Positions 24,447 to 32,389 of a DNA stretch of 63,735 nucleotides are shown one piece after another. The notes below the pieces were generated by a model. The model did not search any database. It was not told where the DNA came from and worked only from the letters and a program-made list of their open reading frames with translations. Source of the stretch: a virus. The position numbers and the translations under genes were made by a program. Position 1 is the stretch's first letter. Every line of letters begins with the position of its first letter. The stretch is from IMG/VR virus record IMGVR_UViG_3300042319_001709, positions 1-63,735 of that record; one strand, written 5' to 3'.

Positions 24447-24474
24447 CAAAAACCCCAGATTTCTGGGGTTTTTT
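24447..24474. terminator. Bidirectional rho-independent terminator
   Basis: Stem ACCCCAGA/TCTGGGGT (452-459 with 462-469), TTTTTT after it on the plus strand and TTTTT-complement before it, so it can end transcripts from either side. It separates the GIY-YIG-like gene from 24530-24796. Confidence 0.85.
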
Positions 24475-24505
24475 GATGTTGTATTTCTGCAACATTGTCG
24501 GGATA

Positions 24506-24523
24506 ATCGATAATATTATCGAT
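24506..24523. promoter_or_regulatory. 18-bp perfect palindrome, candidate operator
   Basis: ATCGATAATATTATCGAT is a perfect palindrome, extended imperfectly for 3 nt on each side. It lies 7 nt past the stop of 24530-24796 and beyond a terminator. It could bind a dimeric regulator; a hairpin is also possible but lacks a T-run. Confidence 0.35.
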
Positions 24524-24529
24524 AATCAA

Positions 24530-24796
24530 TTATACAAACTCAATATTATCGGTGCGCAAACGTTGTTTAGCTTGTCCAATAATGCGTAGTTTATCATTTT
24601 CGATAGTATCATATGAAATATCTCCCGAAACAAAATCGCATTTTGCTTGTGTGGGAAACGGATATACTATATCTCCGCGATCATTTTCTCGGGGATACAC
24701 ATTAAATGCAACAATGATTTTGTAGGTTTCTTTGTTTTTATTGTAGATAATCTTTGCTCGTGCAATATTAGCAACAAGAATTTGTGCGTTTGACAT
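24530..24796 (-). CDS. 88-residue protein, unknown
   Basis: Beta-rich protein with NIARAKIIYNKNKETYKIIVAF at the start and a basic-polar remainder. AGGAGC ribosome binding site and a sigma70 promoter upstream. No family recognised. Confidence 0.62.
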   Translation of the reverse strand: MSNAQILVANIARAKIIYNKNKETYKIIVAFNVYPRENDRGDIVYPFPTQAKCDFVSGDISYDTIENDKLRIIGQAKQRLRTDNIEFV

Positions 24797-24822
24797 GCTG
24801 GCTCCTTTGTTGTTGAACTACC

Positions 24823-24851
24823 ATTATAACACAGGTCTCAATAACAGTCAC
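24823..24851 (-). promoter_or_regulatory. sigma70 promoter for 24530-24796
   Basis: Perfect TATAAT (24823-24828) with extended TG, weaker GTGACT at 24846-24851, 17-nt spacer. Confidence 0.65.
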
Positions 24852-24875
24852 AAAAACCCCTACGTGTTGTAGGGT
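24852..24875 (-). terminator. Rho-independent terminator after 24883-25074
   Basis: Stem ACCCTAC/GTAGGGG on the minus strand followed by TTTTTG, 7 nt past the stop codon. Confidence 0.78.
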
Positions 24876-24882
24876 CAAAGTG

Positions 24883-25074
24883 TTAGCTTACTTTTTGAAT
24901 TTCTGCTCTCCAGTAGCACTCACGACTACCACCTGTTTCCCAGTGTGCCTTGTAGGCCTTGGCTTCTTCCAGTGTGGTATAAAAGCAAGTGTCATTGGGG
25001 TCAACTCGTTGTACACCACATTCATATTCGGTCACTGTGACTTTGTACAGTCCGGAAAGTTTGACTTCTGCCAT
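24883..25074 (-). CDS. 63-residue protein, unknown
   Basis: Single small domain: strand GLYKVTVTEYECG, then an ATP-cone-free helix (TTLEEAKAYKAHWETG) and a final strand RECYWRAEI. It has its own promoter and terminator. No family recognised. Confidence 0.68.
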   Translation of the reverse strand: MAEVKLSGLYKVTVTEYECGVQRVDPNDTCFYTTLEEAKAYKAHWETGGSRECYWRAEIQKVS

Positions 25075-25112
25075 TTTGGGCTCCTTTCTTGATTGCTTTT
25101 TACTGTAATTAC

Positions 25113-25141
25113 AGTATAAGCGATCTGGATTTTTAAGTCAA
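25113..25141 (-). promoter_or_regulatory. sigma70 promoter for 24883-25074
   Basis: TTGACT (25136-25141) and TATACT (25113-25118), 17-nt spacer. Confidence 0.78.
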
Positions 25142-25148
25142 CCAAAAA

Positions 25149-25208
25149 TCAGTAGAAACCATGAGTCGTGTTGCAGTGCAACATAAATACTCAGTAGAAA
25201 CCATGAGT
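25149..25208 (+). repeat. Two 18-nt direct repeats around a late promoter
   Basis: TCAGTAGAAACCATGAGT occurs at 25149-25166 and exactly again at 25191-25208. Between them are a TTGCA/TGCAA hairpin and CATAAATA. The second copy immediately follows CATAAATA and folds as ACTCA/TGAGT. Confidence 0.85.
25182..25189 (+). promoter_or_regulatory. T4-type late promoter for 25236-25510
   Basis: CATAAATA, one base from the T4 late consensus, 46 nt upstream of the ATG at 25236 on the plus strand. Confidence 0.55.
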
Positions 25209-25235
25209 GTCTACATCAAAAAGGAAAAACACACA

Positions 25236-25412
25236 ATGAAAACTTTATCTGATTTTATGTTGGGAATTTTGGAACGCTTGTCCGAGATGTTTTCCGGTAG
25301 CAGTTACCAAAGCCGTTTAGATGCGTATCTAAGCACCAAAGGCATTACCGATGCCGCACAATTGGAAAACTATGTTCGACAATTCAATTCTCGCAAGGAA
25401 CAGTATCTATGA
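25236..25412 (+). CDS. DUF3563-like small protein
   Basis: 58 residues from the internal ATG, which has AAAGGAAAAA upstream. The DAYLSTKGITDAAQLENYVR stretch resembles the short DUF3563 family of proteobacteria, where a helical segment ending in LERR is typical. The N terminus is amphipathic (LSDFMLGILERLSEMF). Function unknown. Its TGA overlaps the start of the next gene. Confidence 0.6.
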   Translation: MKTLSDFMLGILERLSEMFSGSSYQSRLDAYLSTKGITDAAQLENYVRQFNSRKEQYL

Positions 25413-25510
25413 TCAAGAAATTAGCAAAATCCGTATGGGACCTATTGATTGAGGTTGGCAAAGCCAAGCAAGCTAGATACGACCGCACCGGGTATAGCAT
25501 GTGGTATTAA
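25409..25510 (+). CDS. 33-residue amphipathic peptide, unknown
   Basis: ATG overlaps the stop of the preceding gene (ATGA), TAA at 25508-25510. N-terminal half is amphipathic (KKLAKSVWDLLIEVGKAK); the C-terminus is aromatic. It overlaps by 4 nt the end of the convergent gene 25507-25887. A membrane-active peptide is one possibility. Confidence 0.5.
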   Translation: MIKKLAKSVWDLLIEVGKAKQARYDRTGYSMWY

Positions 25511-25887
25511 CCCACTGCCAACCAAGCTTTTAAATCGCCGTACAAGGAAGCCATCATAGCTTCCTTGCTTGAAAAGAAAACAACTTTTTTCTTGCCAACT
25601 GCAATGTAGTATGGCCAGTCAAGTTTCTTGTCCATGGCCAGAATCACTTTCTTTGAAAGTGTATTTTTGGGAGTTGATATGTCTACACTCCAGGATTCTA
25701 TATCAAGAACATTGTGCATGATTTTGTATCCGTGGTCGGTCAATCTCAAGCCGCCTGTGTCACGCAGATTCATCCACCATGTTATCATGGCCTGATCTAC
25801 TGTTTCTCGAATGGCTTCGGGCACAGTAGGCAATAGCCCAGTTACAATATTAAGTTTTCGTGTGGACACCGGGATAAACAGTTTCAC
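25507..25887 (-). CDS. 126-residue protein, unknown
   Basis: Soluble alpha/beta protein. No signal peptide. Contains TDHGYKIMHNVLDIESW and a C-terminal VFFSSKEAMMASLYGDLKAWL helix. Its upstream end overlaps 25850-26155 by 38 nt, so the true start may be slightly downstream. Confidence 0.65.
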   Translation of the reverse strand: MKLFIPVSTRKLNIVTGLLPTVPEAIRETVDQAMITWWMNLRDTGGLRLTDHGYKIMHNVLDIESWSVDISTPKNTLSKKVILAMDKKLDWPYYIAVGKKKVVFFSSKEAMMASLYGDLKAWLAVG

Positions 25888-26155
25888 CTTTGTTGAGCAA
25901 AACCACGGTGAATTTATCAGATTTAAACTGTGTGTTGAGTTTACGTGCTAGATTGATTGCATGTCCGGAATTGCTAAAACTCACCTTGCGATACTTGGGC
26001 CCTGGATAGTTAACCAACATGTTTGTGGTTTTTAAATTGATAGGTGCACCATCAAAGAAAACCGCCCATATGCCATCGGCGGCCAGCACCTGTTGACTAC
26101 AATAGGTAGTGCGATCAGTTACTTCTACTATAACGTGTGGTTTAGGTCTGCTCAT
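25850..26155 (-). CDS. 101-residue protein, unknown
   Basis: Start moved to the internal ATG at 26153-26155 next to a GAGAAGAGAAC ribosome binding site. Beta-rich, with VIVEVTDRTTYCSQQVLAADG and a DKFTVVLLNKGE strand near the end. Precedes 25507-25887. No family recognised. Confidence 0.62.
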   Translation of the reverse strand: MSRPKPHVIVEVTDRTTYCSQQVLAADGIWAVFFDGAPINLKTTNMLVNYPGPKYRKVSFSNSGHAINLARKLNTQFKSDKFTVVLLNKGETVYPGVHTKT

Positions 26156-26200
26156 TCTGTTCTCTTCTCCAAGTTTATTTATCAATAAACTGAGTAGTTT

Positions 26201-26413
26201 TTAGAATGATCCACCGTGTAATTCAACAGTTACTGCGGTGTCTGCACTACTAGTCTTAGCTGAGTTTTCTTGCAAGGCAGATACCAACACCAGCAGTTTT
26301 GTGATATCTGCATGCAAGTCTCTGGCTTCGGTAATGCTCAACATCAAGTCGCGTTGATTACGACTTTCAGCTGCCTTGATGCGATCAACAAATTTAGTGA
26401 TATGCAAGCTCAT
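26201..26413 (-). CDS. 70-residue coiled-coil protein, unknown
   Basis: The internal ATG (26411-26413) overlaps the stop of 26410-26859 (ATGA). Almost entirely helical (FVDRIKAAESRNQRDLMLSI), with a polar end. No family recognised. Confidence 0.62.
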   Translation of the reverse strand: MSLHITKFVDRIKAAESRNQRDLMLSITEARDLHADITKLLVLVSALQENSAKTSSADTAVTVELHGGSF

Positions 26414-26859
26414 TTGACCACTGCCTCTGCTTTGCTGGTAAACGGACCTTTGTAGTCGTGCCGGTCCAACATGATTAACTTGGGGCAAAACATCACTTTC
26501 CATCCTCGGTGTTGCCTGACTTGATACCATCCTGCGGCAAACCAAGACTTGGATCTTTCTTCTTGAGTGTACAATGGTAGATGGCGTTGCACATTCCACA
26601 CACCGTTAAATGCCACACAATCTGTAGGATAACCGTGTACCAAGTGCGTGGGTTGCTCTGTTGGCAACTCTTGAGCCTGTTGAAAGTTCACGTGTGCACG
26701 TTGCTGGATCATGTCAAGGGTTTTAAACCTTGTGACATTGTCATTGATACGCACAGAGTATCCTTGATCGTCGGCCTGGATGTTTCCGATTTTTTCATCA
26801 TGTACCGGATCTCTCAAGATCCAATACTGGTCAGGTACTACTGGTTTTGCAATTAACAT
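26410..26859 (-). CDS. 149-residue protein, unknown
   Basis: Aromatic and histidine-rich soluble protein; the pattern WILRDPVHDEKIGNIQ and a C-terminal GPFTSKAEA look like a compact domain. Its start overlaps the 3' end of the RNase H gene by 29 nt, an arrangement suggesting co-translation. Function unknown. Confidence 0.68.
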   Translation of the reverse strand: MLIAKPVVPDQYWILRDPVHDEKIGNIQADDQGYSVRINDNVTRFKTLDMIQQRAHVNFQQAQELPTEQPTHLVHGYPTDCVAFNGVWNVQRHLPLYTQEERSKSWFAAGWYQVRQHRGWKVMFCPKLIMLDRHDYKGPFTSKAEAVVK

Positions 26860-27853
26860 CTAATACTCCTTCGTACGTTTTATTCAACCACCGAGCAGTT
26901 TGCTCAGCAGATTCTGACAGACGTGTCAAATCAAACTTGGCACAAAATCTCATGAATTTTACACCAACTTGCCCAACGTCCTTGTGGCTGATCATTTCTT
27001 TTATAGCAGTGTCCACTAGATTTTTAATCTCTTCTGGTTGCGCAGTTAAATCAACCAAAGTGACATTGCGTGTGTAATCGTCAAGCACACGATGTTCTTC
27101 GCCATTATGGTCGGACCAACGTTGCAACATGAGATTGTTCCAATTGAATCCTTTTTTCTCTCGATCTTCGTAGGCCTCTAACAAGCCAACTTTGTTTTTT
27201 GTACCCTTGGTTCTCACCCCCGGATATGCACTAAACACATTGTCACTGGGATCGCCACGCATGCACTTTTCAAATAGTAACCATTTGGGATCGGGCACAG
27301 TCTTGGGCAACTTTGTTTTCTTGTCAATAATCACTGTGCCTTTGTCGTTGAATATGCCCTTGATGGTGTGCAACTCGTCAGTGATGCCATTGTACTGATC
27401 TACATTTTCTGCCAACAATTGTATAAAATCTGTATCACTTGAAATGATTGTGTGTTGGTCTTGGGGGTGCAATGCAATCCAGCGGGCAATGACATCATCC
27501 GCTTCTGCACGTTCATGTCGGATAACTGAACAGTTTGATTGCTCGCTGAGATATTTGGTCAACTCGTCATACGTTTCCCAAAACATTTTATCTTCTTCAG
27601 CTTCGGATTCTGTCAAGGCAGCTCGGGCAACTGCTCGATTTGCTTTGTATGGTTTGTAAAAATCTTTACGCCAGCTACGCCCCTCTAGTGCGAACACCAC
27701 ATGGTCTGCATTGAATTTGCGCACCACTTTGTTAATTGAGCTCAGGGTAATGTGCAGTGCATACCCAACCTTTTCCCAAGGATCAGACGCACGAAAAGCC
27801 ACGTGCCGTGCTCGAAAAAACATATTTGAAGTATCAATCAGTAGATATCGCAT
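26831..27853 (-). CDS. rnh: T4 RNase H-type 5'-3' exonuclease (FEN family)
   Basis: 340 residues from the internal ATG; the longer frame has an unlikely 5' extension. Flap-endonuclease acidic motifs are in order: LLIDTSNMFFRAR at 4-16, AEADDVIARW near 117, SSDTDFIQLL near 141 and GDPSDN near 198. These bind two metals to remove RNA primers and 5' flaps on the lagging strand, as T4 Rnh does. It acts with the sliding clamp and polymerase at the other end of the window. It is longer than T4 Rnh (305). Confidence 0.88.
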   Translation of the reverse strand: MRYLLIDTSNMFFRARHVAFRASDPWEKVGYALHITLSSINKVVRKFNADHVVFALEGRSWRKDFYKPYKANRAVARAALTESEAEEDKMFWETYDELTKYLSEQSNCSVIRHERAEADDVIARWIALHPQDQHTIISSDTDFIQLLAENVDQYNGITDELHTIKGIFNDKGTVIIDKKTKLPKTVPDPKWLLFEKCMRGDPSDNVFSAYPGVRTKGTKNKVGLLEAYEDREKKGFNWNNLMLQRWSDHNGEEHRVLDDYTRNVTLVDLTAQPEEIKNLVDTAIKEMISHKDVGQVGVKFMRFCAKFDLTRLSESAEQTARWLNKTYEGVLDVNCKTSST

Positions 27854-27854
27854 G

Positions 27855-28556
27855 TTATACCAGGTTGTGTTTGTTAATGTATTGTAACAGATATTCCGAC
27901 CAAAAGCAATGGGCATTGGCATCAAAATGCCAAGATTCTGGCGCAACTGGTTGAAAACCGTTGTTTCTCAGCACACTATTGTATGTGCCTTGCTCAGAAT
28001 ACGGATCCATGTAGTTTGCACCCCAGTTGTATTCTGGTAGTCCAGCAAAGTGATTGTTACCATTAAACATGACATACCGGACACCCGATTGTTTTAGTTC
28101 GGTATGAAATTCCCAGATATCGTTGTGTGCTTGTTCTTTGCATTGATTCCAGTCTATGTTGGCAACAAACTGTTTGTATTGATCTTGTAGCTCAACAGGC
28201 ACATGATCAATGCCACTAGCATTGACTTGGAAGTCGTGACCGTTGTGCCACCATTCCTCTCGTTCCCAAGTGCTCCATTGAATTACCATGAATGTGTCTT
28301 TGAGTTGACTTTGATTGCGATCAATCCACTCGCGAGTGGTACGCATAATTCGAGTATTCGAGCACCCAGCTTGCGCATCGCACCATAACACAGCATGATA
28401 ATGATTGGCCAATTCACACCCAAAGCTGGCACGTTCGTTGTCGGGGTGTGGCCGCTTGCCCATGCCCCAAAACAATCCGTCATCTTGTGCCCATGAAAAT
28501 GAATTTACCGCTTCAGCAGCAGCGGCATGGCTGTCCCCGTTTACATAGATTATCAT
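27855..28556 (-). CDS. SGNH-like protein
   Basis: 233 residues. Block I GDSHA (7-11), a Gly-containing block (AGCSN, about 66) and a late HFDANAHCFW block are arranged like SGNH hydrolases, with Ser9 and His the likely catalytic pair. The family includes esterases, acyltransferases and sugar-modifying enzymes. It is 1 nt from the RNase H gene. At least four other proteins in this window have the same plan. Confidence 0.68.
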   Translation of the reverse strand: MIIYVNGDSHAAAAEAVNSFSWAQDDGLFWGMGKRPHPDNERASFGCELANHYHAVLWCDAQAGCSNTRIMRTTREWIDRNQSQLKDTFMVIQWSTWEREEWWHNGHDFQVNASGIDHVPVELQDQYKQFVANIDWNQCKEQAHNDIWEFHTELKQSGVRYVMFNGNNHFAGLPEYNWGANYMDPYSEQGTYNSVLRNNGFQPVAPESWHFDANAHCFWSEYLLQYINKHNLV

Positions 28557-28747
28557 TTTAGTTTTAATAAAAAGTAAGTTAGCATTTTTGCATCACGAAG
28601 CTTGACAGTTGTACCATTGTTTGACTTTACCACTTCCCAATCATCGCCGCCCACGCGATTGTGTAGCCAGTAACGACGAGCACCGACAGTTTGTTCCAAA
28701 ATGCTGACTGCTCGATCCAGTCCAAAATTAACTTTGATTTCTGTCAT
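28553..28747 (-). CDS. 64-residue protein, unknown
   Basis: Short basic protein overlapping its neighbours by 4 nt on both sides. WLHNRVGGDDWEVVKS is the only notable motif. No family recognised. Confidence 0.6.
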   Translation of the reverse strand: MTEIKVNFGLDRAVSILEQTVGARRYWLHNRVGGDDWEVVKSNNGTTVKLRDAKMLTYFLLKLK

Positions 28748-28986
28748 TCGTGATAGGCTGGATTGGGAACTTCAAGTTCAAACACAAGATAGTTGGACTT
28801 TGGAGTAGCAGTGTCCTTGAGAAATTCCAGCGTTCTGCTGTGTTCAGCTTCGTCTCTTGTGGCATAAAAACCTGGGCCATATTGCACATGGCCAGTGCCG
28901 GCTACGTACACATAGTTCATCAACAGTCCAGTCTGCTTGATCAGTGAATAGACCTTGAAGGTCTTAGGAGGCTTGAGTGGTTCCAT
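28744..28986 (-). CDS. 80-residue protein, unknown
   Basis: Single beta-rich domain with KVYSLIKQTGLLMNYVYVAGTG; the middle residues GFYATRDEAEHSRT recall the tail of other short phage genes in this window that convert amino-acid inputs. Overlaps the cytidylyltransferase-like gene by 23 nt. Not assigned. Confidence 0.6.
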   Translation of the reverse strand: MEPLKPPKTFKVYSLIKQTGLLMNYVYVAGTGHVQYGPGFYATRDEAEHSRTLEFLKDTATPKSNYLVFELEVPNPAYHE

Positions 28987-29455
28987 CTTTCAACACCTTG
29001 AATGTTTCTGCAGCCACCACACGTTTGCGTAGACTACTAGAACTAAAACTATGGTCACGTCCATTGAACACAATCTCAATACCCCGTTCTCCACCTTCCC
29101 ATCGTCCAGAGAACTCTTTGTCGGCATATTCCACACCCAAGATACGCACATCCAAGGGAAGGATTAACAACAAGTCCACCAAATCCTGTTCAGTTTGGTA
29201 AACCACAACTTCATCAACGTAGCGACAGGCCGACAATTGAATCTGGCGTTCAACAATACTTTGAACGGGCTTGTTCTTGGTGTCTGGTCGATCAATTGTG
29301 GGATCAGTTTGCAATCCACAAATCAAGTAATCGCAATGATTCTTGGCTTCGCTTAACATGGCAATGTGCCCTGCATGTAGCATGTCGAACGTGCTGAATG
29401 TGATGCCAATTTTCTTGCCATCGGCTTTGAGTTGTTTGATGTGATTGAATATCAT
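28964..29455 (-). CDS. Cytidylyltransferase-like protein
   Basis: 163 residues from the internal ATG. The nucleotidyltransferase signature HAGH is at about residue 26-29 after TFDMLHAG, and the second motif SSSSLRKR lies near 145. This is the fold of glycerol-3-phosphate and related CMP transferases (TagD type), which activate alcohol phosphates with CTP. It could feed envelope or virion-decoration chemistry. Substrate not determined. Confidence 0.82.
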   Translation of the reverse strand: MIFNHIKQLKADGKKIGITFSTFDMLHAGHIAMLSEAKNHCDYLICGLQTDPTIDRPDTKNKPVQSIVERQIQLSACRYVDEVVVYQTEQDLVDLLLILPLDVRILGVEYADKEFSGRWEGGERGIEIVFNGRDHSFSSSSLRKRVVAAETFKVLKDGTTQAS

Positions 29456-29727
29456 GTGTTTTTTAATGTCCAAAAAGTTGCGGCACTTTCGGCCAGCCAA
29501 ACATAGCGTCTGCTACGTTCAACCCACCACATGCCTTGATACTGAGGCATACCATATGCCTCAGTTAGTGTTGTGCAATCTCGCTCAACCTCGGATTGAG
29601 TATTTCTGTAATATCGTATAAAACGTTTGGTCACAAATTCTTGTCTGGCATCATCCCATATTTGCTTTTTTACATTGACTACTGCGCCTGGTTGGTATTC
29701 AACTTCTTCAATAATATTGTACATCAT
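29452..29727 (-). CDS. 91-residue protein, unknown
   Basis: The longer frame would start at GTG; the ATG at 29725-29727 has AGGTGG. N-terminal beta strands (YQPGAVVNVKKQIWD) and a central RYYRNTQSEVERDCTT. Overlaps both neighbours by 4 nt. Sequence pattern resembles the next gene, 29724-29975 (both end in a W..x.FW segment). Confidence 0.6.
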   Translation of the reverse strand: MMYNIIEEVEYQPGAVVNVKKQIWDDARQEFVTKRFIRYYRNTQSEVERDCTTLTEAYGMPQYQGMWWVERSRRYVWLAESAATFWTLKNT

Positions 29728-29975
29728 GCCCACCTCAATACAAACATTGTGAGATCTTTCTCGTTGCGAAACCAGAACTTTGCATTATTAACATACCACC
29801 GTGAGTTCGGAGTCCATACACCGTCATCAGGTGTAGGGCCATACACTTCAACACACCATTCTACCATAGCATCCCACTCCTTGCGAAACCATGTTTGTGT
29901 ATCTGCTACGAAGTCGGGCTTTACTGTATGGTATCGTGCACCGTATACATGTCCTTGAGAAAAAACTAGATTCAT
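29724..29975 (-). CDS. 83-residue protein, unknown
   Basis: Internal ATG (29973-29975) selected, overlapping the stop of 29972-30190. Pattern TQTWFRKEWDAMVEWCVEVYG then WYVNNAKFWFRNEKD resembles the neighbouring 91-residue protein, suggesting tandem duplication. Function unknown. Confidence 0.6.
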   Translation of the reverse strand: MNLVFSQGHVYGARYHTVKPDFVADTQTWFRKEWDAMVEWCVEVYGPTPDDGVWTPNSRWYVNNAKFWFRNEKDLTMFVLRWA

Positions 29976-30190
29976 GATGGATGATATTTTAAAGAAAACC
30001 AACTGGCATGAGTCGGGTTGTTAAACTCAAATTCAACACGTTTAGGAATTTCACCAATCATTTCATCCCACCGACTCTGGTGCCAAGCAAAATCAAAATC
30101 TGTTCCTTGCACCAATCCCTGTGCACGTAAATCATACACAATATCCAGCGCCTGAACCGGGGTTAGATCATTGATGGTTACCAGAGTCAT
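29972..30190 (-). CDS. 72-residue protein, unknown
   Basis: Short protein with ALDIVYDLRAQGLVQGTDFDFAW and a C-terminal EFNNPTHASWFSLKY. The SWFSLKY end resembles the FW.L.. ends of the next two genes. Overlaps both neighbours by 4 nt. Confidence 0.6.
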   Translation of the reverse strand: MTLVTINDLTPVQALDIVYDLRAQGLVQGTDFDFAWHQSRWDEMIGEIPKRVEFEFNNPTHASWFSLKYHPS

Positions 30191-30861
30191 TGAAATAACT
30201 GGCTGAGTGGTTCACCTGGCGCAACAAACTTGTCAAGGCTCATTCGAAGTATGCCGGGTTCCAAGTTGTCGTTGATGTACCTTGCAAGCACAGCATGATT
30301 TGCCGCAGTGATATGACCCTGTCTTAAATCCCGATATTGTTCCCAGACCTTTGATAATGATTGATTGGGAAAATAGCACTGAGATTCCATCTCACTAACA
30401 GACATCAATGAAAACTCGGTATGCAACGGATTAGGGAAGCAAGGCAGTATTAAAATATTTTGATGTGTAGTCATCATGCTGTTTACTATACATTGAGCCC
30501 CAAAGTCAGCATCTTTCCTGCTGAACAAATATTTCATGTAATCCTGATACACAGCATGAAACTTACCAATTGGTAATTCATCGCTGACCTTGAGCAAAAT
30601 ACTTGGTGCCGACGAACCCGGCAACAACGGAATAATTCTTGAACCAACTTGCAGTGTGTGCCGATCTGATTCAGTCAGTGCCCATATAACCAAGTCAAAC
30701 TGGCTGGCATAGATATCAACTAGCTTGGCACTGTACATAATGCTAGTACCACCCAGCCCAAAGGATTTTACAGTATGCCCGTGGTCACTGGCCAGCAAAT
30801 TAAACCAACAATCAGTAAGTTTTGCATCAGCAAAGCTGTCCCCAAACACACCAATCTTCAT
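30187..30861 (-). CDS. SGNH-like protein
   Basis: 224 residues from the internal ATG. GDSFAD (7-12) gives the nucleophile Ser, GGTS near 40 is the Gly block, and HITAANH near 195 supplies a late His. Same plan as 27855, 35974, 55539 and 57512. Likely an esterase or acyl/sugar-modifying enzyme acting in the cytoplasm; substrate unknown. Confidence 0.68.
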   Translation of the reverse strand: MKIGVFGDSFADAKLTDCWFNLLASDHGHTVKSFGLGGTSIMYSAKLVDIYASQFDLVIWALTESDRHTLQVGSRIIPLLPGSSAPSILLKVSDELPIGKFHAVYQDYMKYLFSRKDADFGAQCIVNSMMTTHQNILILPCFPNPLHTEFSLMSVSEMESQCYFPNQSLSKVWEQYRDLRQGHITAANHAVLARYINDNLEPGILRMSLDKFVAPGEPLSQLFQ

Positions 30862-30862
30862 G

Positions 30863-31279
30863 TCAGCTGACTTCTCTACGCCCGTTACCAATATCCTTGC
30901 TACGAGTATATCGTTGAGGACTTGGATTCATTGCTTGTTCCTGTTCCCATGTTTCCATGACCACATGTCTGCAAACATTCTGGAACCACAAATCTACAAT
31001 GTCAGCATCGGTCTTGCCTTGATAACCGGCTCTTACCAAGTTGGCAACAAACTTGTCGTTCCAGTCAAGATCAAACGCACCCTGATGCAGATTGTCTGGA
31101 TCAACCTCCATGCTGAGAATAGCCACGTATGGTTCTCCTGATTCGTCAGCCAGTTCCTTGGCTGTCTTTTCGGGTGCTTTTTTCTTAGGCGGAGCAGGCG
31201 GTGTCTCGGGCTTGGATTGTGTGGGTTCAGGATTCACGTTGTGTCCTGTGCCAAACCAACCTTTGAGTTTATCAAACAT
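30863..31279 (-). CDS. 138-residue protein, unknown
   Basis: N-terminal 40 residues are Pro/Lys-rich and disordered (TPPAPPKKKAPEKTAKE), followed by an acidic globular domain with LDWNDKFVANLVRAGYQG and a C-terminal basic tail. A similar disordered N terminus followed by a small domain is common in T4-like phage proteins. It is 10 nt from the metK gene. Confidence 0.68.
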   Translation of the reverse strand: MFDKLKGWFGTGHNVNPEPTQSKPETPPAPPKKKAPEKTAKELADESGEPYVAILSMEVDPDNLHQGAFDLDWNDKFVANLVRAGYQGKTDADIVDLWFQNVCRHVVMETWEQEQAMNPSPQRYTRSKDIGNGRREVS

Positions 31280-31288
31280 AATCAGTCC

Positions 31289-32389
31289 TTAAAATAAGTC
31301 TACAGTTTCCCAAGGCAAGTGATCCTTACCAAAGTGTCCGTAGTTTGTTGTAGTGCCATAAATTGGGCGATATAGGTCAAATCGCTCAATGATACCTCGA
31401 GGTGTCAAATCAACATTGTCTTGTATCCATTTAGTCAATTCACGACTTTGTGGCTTATGGTCAGTCTCAACATAAAAACTCATGGGTTGCGCCAACCCAA
31501 TGGCATAACTGATCTGCACAGTGGCCCAATCAGCTCGACCGCTGGCCACAATGTTCTTGGCAAGGTATCGCATCATGTAAGCGGCACTGCGATCCACTTT
31601 AGTAGGATCTTTGCCTGAGAAGGCTCCACCACCATGAGGAGCATAGCCACCGTAAGTATCAACAATAATCTTACGGCCAGTAAGCCCAGTATCGCCATCA
31701 GGACCACCGATAACAAATCTACCAGTAGGGTTAATAAAGAATTCAGTTTCATTATCAATGTATTTCTCCGGCAACACTCCGCGAATAATATTTTCTACCA
31801 CCATTCGAACTTGGTCAATGCCTATGTTTTCTGCGTGTTGTGTACTACAAACAACTTTGGCAATACGCCGGGGTGTGCCGTCATCGTTGTATTCAAATGT
31901 GACTTGACTCTTGGCATCTGGTTCTAGCCAAGTCACTGTGCCTGCTTTGCGGATTTTGGCCAACTCTTCAACAATGCGATGGCTCCAGTAAATTGCACTG
32001 GGCATGTGCGCTGTGGTTTCGTTGCAGGCATACCCAAACATCAAGCCCTGATCGCCAGCCCCAAATGTGTCTGTTCCCAGGGCAATGTCGGCACTCTGAC
32101 CGTGTAACAAATTGGTAATTTCCACTGTGCGCCAGTCAAATCCTGATTGTTCGTAGCCAACATCACGTATGACCCTGCGAACAGCACTGTCGATGGCTTC
32201 GTCGGAGATCAGTCCCTTGAATTCCCCGGCAATGACCACACGATTGGTTGTGACCAGTGTTTCGCATGCACAACGTAGTGCAGGGTTCTTCTGTGCCATA
32301 AACAAATCTAGCACAGCATCGCTGATGGCATCTGCAATTTTATCTGGGTGTCCTTCTGACACACTCTCACTTGTAAACAAATAACTCAT
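31289..32389 (-). CDS. metK: S-adenosylmethionine synthetase
   Basis: 366 residues, slightly shorter than E. coli MetK (384). Hallmark motifs are intact: GHPDKIADAISDAVLD (14-29), GAGDQGLMFGYA (about 111), and the GGGAFSGKDPTKVDRSAAY loop (about 253). It makes S-adenosylmethionine from methionine and ATP. The phage encodes several S-adenosylmethionine users in this window (three radical SAM proteins and methyltransferase-like proteins), so extra supply would make sense, and it could also replace S-adenosylmethionine lost to host or phage degradation. Confidence 0.95.
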   Translation of the reverse strand: MSYLFTSESVSEGHPDKIADAISDAVLDLFMAQKNPALRCACETLVTTNRVVIAGEFKGLISDEAIDSAVRRVIRDVGYEQSGFDWRTVEITNLLHGQSADIALGTDTFGAGDQGLMFGYACNETTAHMPSAIYWSHRIVEELAKIRKAGTVTWLEPDAKSQVTFEYNDDGTPRRIAKVVCSTQHAENIGIDQVRMVVENIIRGVLPEKYIDNETEFFINPTGRFVIGGPDGDTGLTGRKIIVDTYGGYAPHGGGAFSGKDPTKVDRSAAYMMRYLAKNIVASGRADWATVQISYAIGLAQPMSFYVETDHKPQSRELTKWIQDNVDLTPRGIIERFDLYRPIYGTTTNYGHFGKDHLPWETVDLF

